Origin: Asterias rubens | Lineage: Eukaryota > Echinodermata > Asteroidea > Forcipulatida > Asteriidae | Reading direction: 5' to 3' | DNA length: 64,000 bases | NCBI RefSeq assembly: GCF_902459465.1 | Contig: NC_047062.1 | Span: 17,057,994 to 17,121,993 of the forward strand | Shown: piece by piece, positions 47,431-58,200 of the stretch | How positions within the stretch are numbered: the first letter of the stretch is position 1 | Layout of the letters: each line of letters starts with the position of its first letter | Notes under the pieces: model-generated | Databases searched by the model: none | Told to the model about the DNA's origin: nothing | Seen by the model: only the letters and a program-made list of their open reading frames with translations | Position numbers and translations under genes: made by a program

Positions 47431-48424
47431 TCAGGAATCTTCTAAAGGTCCGACACGTTTGGCAACAAAATAAGAAACCTGTGTGATGGAGCAGGAAGGG
47501 AGGGGGGGGGTTGCTTTCTCACATATCCAAGTATTTCAGATGGATACACATTTCGCCGGACACTTGGCCCTAGCCTGGGCACAGTTTCATAGAGCAGCTT
47601 GCGGGTACACAAAGTAACTTAGCAGGAAATAATCATGTTTCACAGAAAGAGGTTACCATCTACCCTCTATGACTGGTACCCTGATTATCTTCACTCAACA
47701 TAAATTTGGCCCGGTTTCAAGTCTCTACATAGTAAACGCTCAGACTGAAAGTCATTATACTTTTTGGCATGATAAGCTAGATAATTTGCTGTTTCAATGT
47801 ATAGATATATAAATAGTAAAAAATAGACTGATATAAAATGTTGTATGGATTTTTGACACTCAATTTTTCAAAAAAAATGCACTTTAAAAACATCAATCAA
47901 TAAACCATTTCCAAGTTTGATTTAAATAGTGTCTGGTACAAAGACTTTGTTAGGTTAACTTTGTATTTTGTATTTTATTTTGATGTTGATTTTCAGCAAG
48001 TTTGTAAAATGAGGAGTTGTCTTAAGTGTGAATGAATAATTTCCTCCGCGAATTTAAACAAATAAAAATAAAGACTAAGTCCCAAGTAACTGGTTCAATT
48101 TAAATTCCCCTGACTATAAAGACAGTTGAAGCGTCAAATGGTCCGGGGCAAGCTTTTGTATAGCAACCTCCAGATGAGCAAACCCTGATACCATTGTGCC
48201 ATACACATCCATTCAAAATGTTATACCATGTGGGTGTATGCCTTCTCTTTAAAAAACGGTTTCTTTTAATCTGAGGAATTAAAGTGTGGGCAGTCATTTC
48301 GAAATTGCAAATGGCTCATTGTAAAAAAATTGCTTGAAACTCAAAGCTGATTTAGTAAACATTAATTGACAATAACTTTATTTGGCATGGAACTAACTCA
48401 CAACATTGCACAAAACTTTCCAAC

Positions 48425-48978
48425 AACAAACACTAAGCCTGGGCGACCAGTGCGACTTGTGTTGTAGTTGAGACTATTGATTGCTTTAAAGTCATGTCGC
48501 AACTACAATTTTTCAACTACTCATCAGTTAATCGTGCCGCCACGACTATAGACGATGTGTCCTGTTTACATTCAAACCGCCCTCTATTGACAAAACACTG
48601 GATACGTCATGTTTCGCCGGGCAAAAAGACGCGTAGTCATGGTAAGATTGCATACACTTTCTAGCTGGCTGCCAAAACACAAAGGTTTTGCCCAGTGGTA
48701 TGCGTGCGAATCATGTTATGGTTTTCGAGTGACGTCAGAGGTCACATCGTCTATACCGGTACTACAAAAATAGTCTGACTACTACAAACCCGTTAGGTGA
48801 ACCGATTGTGTCACTCCGACTATTCACGACAACATAATTTACTTACGAAACACAATCAGACATCAGTGACAAAATCCTTCAATCCTTTCAGCGTGAATTA
48901 TAGTATAAGTTGAGACTGTATTTCAGGTGCTACTAGTTGAGTAGTAAATTTCACTAGTCGCCCAGGCCTAACAAACAC
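48425..48978. mobile_element. 536-bp TIR element with 9-bp duplication
   Basis: Element 48434-48969; left taagcctgggcgacca, right agtcgcccaggcct. aacaaacac is duplicated at 48425-48433 and 48970-48978. Internal ttgtagttgagact also has an inverted partner. It ends about 100 bp beyond the LRR stop codon. Confidence 0.75.
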
Positions 48979-49004
48979 CTACATGTATATCATTAAGACA
49001 TATG

Positions 49005-49097
49005 CATGACCATCAGGCCAGATCAACTGGCTGACCATGACCATCAGGCCAGATCAACTGGCTGACCATGACCATCAGGCCAGATCAACTGGCTGAC
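49005..49097. repeat. 31-bp tandem repeat, 3 copies, spanning the LRR stop codon
   Basis: catgaccatcaggccagatc + aactggctgac, three perfect units at 49005, 49036 and 49067. The LRR coding sequence runs into the unit at 49067-49097 and stops there. Confidence 0.95.
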
Positions 49098-49244
49098 AGT
49101 GCATGTTGTTGAACGGGCTACAGATTTGCTGATACAGAGGCACTCGATGGAAAATACCAATATTGGCAAAGACCAGTTCTGACTGGTAGAACCTGAAGAA
49201 GGGACCCTCACAGCTAGAACACTGCCTGCGACTTCTCAACAAAT
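49075..49244 (-). CDS. LRR gene exon 11 (terminal)
   Basis: Residues 456-511: RRQCSSCEGPFFRFYQSE, VPLYQQICSPFNNMHC, QPVDLA, then TGA. Acceptor ctcttctcag. No AATAAA is obvious just downstream. Confidence 0.85.
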
Positions 49245-52200
49245 CTGAGAAGAGAAAAAAAAGAATAAAGATTAATTTACTAGAGTGAGGTTTTAATTAA
49301 CGATCTTCAGATTAATGTGCAAGTGCGCTCTGCCAACTGAGCTTCCTAGCCCTATGAGTTGTTAACATATAAGAAAAACAAAATTTGAAACAAATAATCT
49401 TCACATTAGTCTGGGAGACTTTGGAACGCTAGCTGGCAATAGACTTACTCTGTGAATTTGTACATTTACGCATGTGCACATTAATGAGAACAATGGATTT
49501 ACCTAGTGAGTCTGCTGCCACCTAGCGTCCCAAAAGTCCAATTGACTCTACACATATTTTCCTTTGAGTTTTAGACTCCTCGGTGTATAAAGTCACAAAA
49601 TGTGCAAAAATCAGGGCCCAATTTCATAGAGCTGCTAAGCACAAAAATTTGCTTAGCATGGAATTTCTTCCTTGATAACAACAGGATTACCATCCAAATT
49701 TCCATTTGTTGCATACTGCTTGTTACTGGTACTCAGCTGTTGTTTGCTTATCCTGAAAATCACGTGGAAATTTGGTTGGTAATCATGTTTTTATCAAGGA
49801 AGAAATTTCATGCTAAGCAAATTTTTATGCTAAGCAGCTCTATAAAATTGGGCCCAGGTCGGCGTATTGGTGTCTTTCCTTCACCTTCCACCTCTGGTAC
49901 CCCGGTTCGAATCGTACCGGGGGCACTATGTGGATTGGGTTTTTCAGTTCGCCCGAAATCAATCTCTTGGGGTTTTCCTCCCACAAATTAAACTGAATGT
50001 TCTTCATTGTCTTCTCACCTTGTCAAGACGCTGAACAGGCTTTTTTTAAATATTTTTTTTATGCAAGTCGCCTGACACACCTGAAGGCCACTCCAAGGTG
50101 GGGCTACAATCAATTTTCCAGGGGCCGTTGCTACCTACTCCTGGGGCTAAAACAGGGTTACCCCCTTTACAGTCCATATACGGATGTATGCTTGGGTATC
50201 ATCCATCAGAAGCCTGTCTGGTAGAGCACAAAGCACTACCTCCCCAACCCTACGAAGCAATCATGGTTAAGTGTCTTGCTTAAGGAAACTAGTGTCACGA
50301 TCTATCGAGACTCGAACCCACACTCTACTGATCAAACGACAGAGCTTGAATCCCGGTGCTCTAAACCCTAGACCATGACACAAATAAACATAGATATAGA
50401 TGAGTAAAAGTCCTACCTGCTAGTTCAGATGGCAAATCTCCATCTTGCCACTCTATATTGCAGCTGGCAATGGTCCTAGCGGTCAGCTCCAACAACGGAG
50501 GAATGTCTGAGTCTGGATTAACCGTGAACTTCCTTTTTATGGATCTGTCCCACTCATCTAGAAGTCGGTTTTGATTGGCTGTGGGTATACAAACATGGTT
50601 AGATCTATAATAATGACCATTATAATGGCACTTCACAAAACTGGTAAAAAACTATGCAGGCAGGCCAAAGGGTACCTCCAATGGAAAATCTTATGAAGTC
50701 TGCGAGAAACATTTGAAGGAGGCATCAAGGCCAAGACAGAGGCCATGGTCTCTGTGTAATTACATGCCAATATCTTTATACACATATAGTATTATACCAA
50801 ATTAAATAAGCCTTTAAATTTCAAATGCTTTATCTATTTTTCTGGTAAAACAAGGAGAAAACTTAAAAAGTAGGCCTAAATGAAAACTTTTGAATGAATC
50901 ATTAAAACATTACACCATACAAAATGAAGAAGAAAAGTATTTTCCCCCAAATATTTAACGAATGCATGGGGTAAGATAAGGGTGCCACAAATTTCCATTT
51001 CAATTATACATGTACACTTAGTATCATTTTAACAGGGAACATACAGGCAACTCAACTGAGATGAAGACAGTGAAGTATAAATCGACAAGAAAAACATTGT
51101 AAGAATAAACTATAAGTAACAGTCAACTTGGGGATACAATCATTCATTAAATCTCTATTGTGGGAGGGTTGGCTCCGAAAAGAGCCGGTTTGGTCTCAAC
51201 GTTTCCAACAGTATACTCCGCTTTTCTTCAGGAGAAAACAATGTACAGAAATAAAACACAACAACTGGTACTTGGTACTTTGGTATCATCTATTAAATCT
51301 ATGTTGGGGGAGGGTTGGCTCCCAAAACAGCCGGTTGGTCTCAATGTTTCGAACAGTTAATACTCTGCTTTTCTTCAGGAGAGAACAATGTACAGAAATA
51401 AAAACACAACAACTGGTACTTTGGTACCACGTATTAAATCTAATTTAGGGGAGGGTTGGCTCTGTAAAGAGCCAGTTTGGTCTTGACATTTCGAACGGTG
51501 TACTCTGCTCGTCTTCAGGAGAAAACAATGTACAGAAATAAAAACACAACAACTGGTACTTTGTTGAGGTAGGGTTGGCTCTGTAGAGAGCCAGTTTGTT
51601 CTTGACGTTTCGAACAGTATACTCTGCTCGTCTTCAGGAGACATCAATGTATAGATATAAAAACACAACAAATGGGCCTAATTTCATAAAGCTGTTAAGC
51701 AGAAAATACTGCCACAACAAACTTAATGTTATTTGGGCTGTTTCTGCTAAGCAATACTGTCTTGTGCTTAGAGAGTTTTTGTGCTGACAGGCTTTATGAA
51801 ATTGGGCCCTGGTTGGTCGCTGAATACTTACCACTGAATGTGTAGAGTTGTAGATACGACAGGGAGGCAGGGAAGTATTTGATACGATTATTTCTAACAT
51901 GCAGCTCTTTGAGTTGATGAAGACGCCCCATTTGATCAGGCAATGTACATAGCCTATAAAAAAGATAGATGGTTAGAAGTTTGGGTTTTTTTCTCTTGAA
52001 ATTGCGGGTCAAGGGATCTTAAGAAATAACTGAAATTCACATTAAATTTACATTAGTAATAAAGGAAATTAAAAATATTGGGAAAAATACTGAACGTTCT
52101 CTTCCAGATCGTCCATGTCTGCGCTTTTCCGTTTTTATCGGTCAGCATTATTAGGATAGCCAACCTCCATGCCTGGAGGGGAGATGGCAAAAGTTTGCCT

Positions 52201-55200
52201 TTCTGTTTCAACTACAACAAAAGTTGCATGCTGGACGACCGGGAAAGCCATTAAAAAGCTCATGAGCTGGGAGAACTTTGAATCTAAAACATCTGCTTCA
52301 TTCGAGGCATTCTTACTTTGCTCTTCAGTATTACTCAAGTTTTGTGTGGACGGGTCAAACAACTTCAAAACAAAGAAGGTTAAACATTAAACGTTGATTG
52401 GCCACTAAGAAGAGAAGGAAGTGATTCAACAGTGGTCAATATCCAGCTTTTATTTTGGCCGAATATCATAAAGCTGCTTGATGAGCAAAAAACTAAGCAC
52501 AACAAACAAGGGTTCCCTCTTATTCAAGACCTGAAACCTCCCAGATGTTACAATTCAGGAGGTATGTCTGCACCACAGAGTTATAAATAAGAACTAGAGA
52601 GCGCACTGGCGTGCAGGCGGCCATTTTCTAAGTTGACAAAACAGGCATGGCTTAGCGTGTGTTTTTGCGGCCATTTTGTAAGTTGACCAAACAGCATCAT
52701 GTAGCATTCAATAAATACAAACTCAAACGTGTGTTTCATTATTCAACGCGCGTACAGAATGGTGCGCGCTGACTCCTTGCGATCCCGTCGCGTTTGTGCA
52801 AGAAGCATCACCAGTGCGCCCTCTAGTTCTTATATATAACTCTATGGTCTGCACATACAGAAGAAAATCAGTTGTGTAAATTAACAGGAAAAAGTGGTAA
52901 TGTGCCCCCCCCCAAAAAAAAAAAAAATAAAAAAAAAAAATAAAGAAAACGAGGACGCAAAACAGAGAGAATTCATGTATATTTTAGATGAAGTACAAAG
53001 ATTGGTACTTACTTGTTATTGGACAGCCATACTTTAATAAGTGAAGTGCATCTTGATAACGAATCTGGTAGCTCGACCAGCTCACACGATGACAGATCTA
53101 GCTCTGTCAGCATGATCAGTTTCCCCAATTTGGCTGGCATCTTTGTGATTCTGTTTTCACCTAAGTAAAGCGCCTGTGATAACAATATTGAAAAAAAAAC
53201 CCAGTAAGCACAAAAAGAGGCTAACAAAATCATGCTTACAAGAATAAGGTTACCAAAATACCATTCCACACGTAGCATTTGTGACTGGTAACCTGCTTGT
53301 TATTGTTAAGCAGAAACTTTCTAAGCGCTGTATGAATATAAACCCGAGAATTTGTACAAATTTAGTAAAATACTTCAGTAACATTTTTGCTCACCGTTAA
53401 ATTCACCAAGTTGCATATTGAGTCTGGTAGTTCAGTTAACTGATTGGAACTGCAAACAAGAACAAAAAACCAAGAGAGCAATCTCTGTAAAATGTTAGTA
53501 ACTCCCAAGACAGCTCAGAGCAACGTTCCGGATCAGTGGAAAATTAATTTGTCTTAAGACAAACGAGAAGAAAACCTTTTTTATTGACCCCTCTATCGCA
53601 ATGTGAGAGCCCGAGTTTATGCCAACCAGTTGGAAAACTATGGAAAACAAAAGCAGATGCTATTTTGAAGCATACTGTTCAAAAGAGTGGGGTGGTGTAA
53701 GTGTGGCTGTAAATTGAAAGGGTGTCACGTAATGTTTAAGATGAAACAAATTGACTATGAGAGGTCAGGCAATTTTGATACTCCTTCCGGGACACTATAC
53801 ATCAATCTGGGTGCGCACCAGGCGCGCAAGTGTTGAGCACCGCGCGCCCATTTGCTGCGGTGTCTTCAGTGCCTAGATTATGAACAAAGACACCGCAGTT
53901 GTTAATGTTTTTCAATAGAGGGCGCTACCAATTTTGTTTCGTCGGATTGGTCTATAGGTGGCAGCAGATTTACTAGGTCAATGCATTGTTTTTTGGAAAT
54001 ATTTGCACGCTCAAAACTGCTTAAACAACGGAACTTATGTCACTGCCGCACAGTGCCACCAAGAATTTCAGAGTCTCCCATCCGCCAAAAAAAACAACTT
54101 ACTGTAGGCAAAGTTCTTCTAGTCTAGTGAGATTTCCTAGCTCCGTCGGTAGGGACCGCAGCAGATTATTAGTGGCGTTAAACATGGACAGGGAGCTGAG
54201 ATTGCCGATGCTTGCTGGTAGCCTGCATAGGTGGTTGTTCTTACAGTCTAGTTCCTGTAACTTGTGGAACTGGCCAATTGTGTCCTGATTGAATGCAGAT
54301 ACCAGAAGGACAGGGGGAAGAAAACATGATAGCAATTAACACTCTCAAGAAATGGTACAAGACAGTGTTTTGGTGAGTGGCTTTTATAATATAGGATTGG
54401 TATAGAGCTGACAACAAGTGTTCATGGGTTGTTGATTAACCATGAACATGAAATAACAAACCTGTGAAAACTTGGGCTTCCGTTGGGCGAGTCAGGAGAA
54501 AGTAAGCCAAAGGAGTGCACAATTTTCAGCATGTAAACATAATGTCCTTAATTTTGATGCACTTTTGACTGACATAATTCGGTAACTCGTGCATCGAAAT
54601 CAGCTATTGCATTTTGGCAGTTTTCAGTTACTTTTTTTTTTATTACTTCATTCCAGAGGGAATTATTTCAGAAGGAAAAATTGTTCTAGTATGAAACTTC
54701 ATATTCAGTAAGCTTTCAGTCTAAAATTAACCAATGTCTTTTATCCTGCCCAATCCTGTATACCTTTGAATCTGAAATGATTTCATACCTGAAAATCTCA
54801 TGAAATGCTTATGAGTACCCCCCCTTTTTATCATAATTTTAGGTTTAACGGTGACAAATTTACTAGAGCGGGAATTGAACCAACAAAATCCTGTTTAATG
54901 TGCCGGCACTCTGCCAACTGAGCCATCTAGCCAAATGTTGGCGGTCACCCTATTTTGTCAACTTCTTTGTTTGGGGTTGCCAGTCAGAAGCCATGCTACA
55001 TTGTACTTAACTACATTGAGCAATTTCATAGCCAGACATGATGACCTTTATTTTAACCTCTTTATGTGAATAGAAGTAGGTCAACCCTTGCGGCAGTTTT
55101 GTTTTTGTTTTTTGGGGGGGGTATAGGCCGCCTGTGGCCGCTATGGTTTCTAATAGTTTTAATCGTATCCCTCCTATCCTCACCGGTAGCTCTTCCAGGC

Positions 55201-58200
55201 AGTTGTACTGAAGAAATAGCTCCTCAAGCCCACGGAGGAGACCAATCTCCTCAGGAAGCTCCGTCAGTCTGTTGTTGATGAGATTCAGGCAGACTAGCTG
55301 GGTGCCGACGTAGCCGATGCGGGGCGGGCACTTCTTCAGATTCATGTAACTACAAGGTGAAGTCAAAAATATTTGAGTGTCACTAGTTCTCAAAGAAACT
55401 AGAACACCTTTTCAAATAATATGATTGTTATAATAGATGTTTAATGATTGTTATAGTTTGGTTTTACCCTTACACCAATGTACTTTTTTGCACTATTTTC
55501 TCAGTATCCCCCCCCCCTCCCCTCTGATTCCCAGGAAAAAAATCCAAAGAAATATTACTTAGGTGGGATTCGAACCCACGACCTTTTTACCACTAGACCA
55601 CCTAGACCACTAAGGCAATTGCTGATACTTGACAGGTATGCAATGTTGGGTGTGTTTTGCGGCGAGTTGTAGCTGAGCGATCTAGTTCACTGGACCCAAG
55701 CTCTGGTGTGGTCAGCTGCAGAGTGTGGGTTCGATTCCCGGTCATGACACTTGTGCCCTTGAGCAAAATTGGTTTGCAAAAAGTGGGAAGGTAGTGCATG
55801 CTGCTCGACCAACCAGGCTCCTATAGTGGATGAAACCCATGCCTACATCTTTACGGACTGTGAAGGGGGTAACTTTGTTTTAGCCTTAGGAGTTCGTGGC
55901 AACCTGTCCCTGGTGAAAGCTGGTTTGGGTGGACAGCCATAATCAGTTTACCCTCACCTCAAAGTGGCCGACCAGCCTATTATTTATTACAATTTATTAT
56001 TATTTATTATTCATGATTTATCAAAAACTGAACTTGTAAACCATGGCTAAATTGTGTCAATATATACAATAAAATATTTAAAAGCAATAAGCATTAGGCA
56101 ATGAACAATAGACGGACCGCAACACGCGTCATCGGCCGTCATCCTTGATAAAATGTGTAGTGTACGCGTGAAGAGCCATCACTGGCTGAGAGTCGTGCGT
56201 AGTGCGTACTTAGTTGGGCAATATCTCACACAAAAAATATTCAAAAATACAAAATTGGTAACTACACTCTTACCTCAGGTCAAGCTCCAGTGGTTTATCA
56301 TCCAATGCACCCTCAACGATCCCTACAGCAGCACAGACTCCCGTCCCATGAGCAGCACAGATGGAAGCTTTGTTAGCCCTACAGCACTCCCCACATCGAC
56401 TGTATCTTAAGTTAAAACACAAAATGAAGCTATATATTTACTCGTAATAAAAAGCAAAAGGGGCTGTAGGGGTTAGGATATGGCAATTGCGGTAATCGAT
56501 GATACTGCGAGGTGGCCATCTTTCCATTTTGCAAGTGGGCAGTTTTCCCGGAATAAGAATGCATTTAAATTGATTAAAGGCAATCATTTGTAGAAGTCAT
56601 AGAGGTATATAATTAGAACAAGAGGGAGCACTTGCTATATCTTGCATGAAACTCTGCTGACCCACAAAAGGGCAAATTTGTAGGCTGTGATAATATTTTT
56701 GTAACTTTGACTGTCAAGAATCCATTTTATTATGTAATATAACTGGCCATATCTGAAGACTAACGTTAACTTTTTCTAACCTCAGTAACATCTGTATTAA
56801 AATAAGTTTGTGACTGGCTTTTCGGTTTACGTGATGTATTCTGTCATTTTTGATGTAGTTTTTACAAATCTAATTCGTTCATATGGTTGCTAATCAAAAC
56901 TATCCTTACCTTACTTTTACAGTCTATAGCAGATAGAGAAGAATCAAGATTTGGCTAATATATAACAATAATAATAAGACTTGTAATGCGCACGTATCCA
57001 CCCTGCTGGGTGTTCAAGGCGTGTTCATATACTTTTGATAATAAACGAAAACGAGAATGCCATCTCAACCTTCATCCCATTTACCTGCAAGCTTTCTTGG
57101 ATGGTACCCGACCACAGGTAACACATAATGCATGTGGTTGGTACCTGGGGACCTCTCTACACGTGACGAGCACTACTTTAGATGATGAGTTGTTGTCGTT
57201 GACCGAGGCCCTGTTTTTCTTATGCACCTGAGAACAAACAATAGTACATGTTGAGCATATTGTGGTGGCACCAAATCAACTGTTCTGGTTTATGCGTATT
57301 GTTTTGTGTTTTATGGCAATGACAGATGTTGTCGGGCGCACGCGAATGCAGCGCATACGCAAAAATGCGCAGACATTGTATCCATTTACGCCAGCTGGTA
57401 GGCAAAACATACAGCCGAACACCAACCAAACTTTTTCTATGGTGATGTTAACTTTCAAATTTCATAGTCTGGTTCTTGCAAAACAAAATCATTTAACAGC
57501 CTAAAATAATGCCATTGTGAACAGAAAAAAACACAATTCTGATCATTTGTACTGGTTTTTTTTTGTAGTTAAAGGGATTTATTAAAGGCGAAAACAGTGT
57601 TAGGAGCAAGCCTTCACTGCCTGTAAATGGCCTTGGTTGGTGGCTGGTTTCTGTAAATGAACCTTGTCTTCAGCTCGTTCAGACATCTGTTTGTGGGTTC
57701 GAATCCAACCCTAGTGATATACATGTTGTGGTATGCTGGATGTTTTTTAACAAGACTCAGGAAAGTACACAAGTGTACAGTGCTTAATACACATGGGCTT
57801 AAAAAAACAAAATCCAAAAATAAAAGTTTGTTTTTCACTCTCTGTCAGTAATGTTTACCCTTTTAGAGTTTCCTCTGTGGCGAGTGCTAGGCACCGAGGG
57901 GCTATGGACGGCGCAGCCGATTAGAGACTTCCTCCTCTTTCTCTTTGTTAGTGATGGAGGCGGTTTGTGGAACAGCAGGTTGAAGATAAGACACAGCACC
58001 GTGAAGCATAACAACCCTGTTTTCATAACAGGACAAAGATAATTAACATTGACTTCTACGTTGAGGCCTAAGCTACTAGACATCAGGGCCCAATTTCATA
58101 GAGCTGCTAAGCACAAAAATTTGCTTAGCATGATGAAATGTTTGCCTCGATCAAAACAGGATTACCAACAAAATTTTCATGTGATTTTCAGGATAAGCAA

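Larger units (their letters stand above)
43333..48716. repeat. Segment B: large duplicated block, 3' copy
   Basis: Same orientation as A (2689-8229) and nearly identical. It contains the right palindrome arm (45243-46722), the 236-bp MITE, a 3-copy 49-bp minisatellite and the first half of the 536-bp element. Confidence 0.92.

Noticed and set aside
52135..52368. Extra LRR exon
   Set aside because: Exons 8 and 9 already join in phase within a repeat; this frame has no clear splice sites and the opposite strand is equally open.
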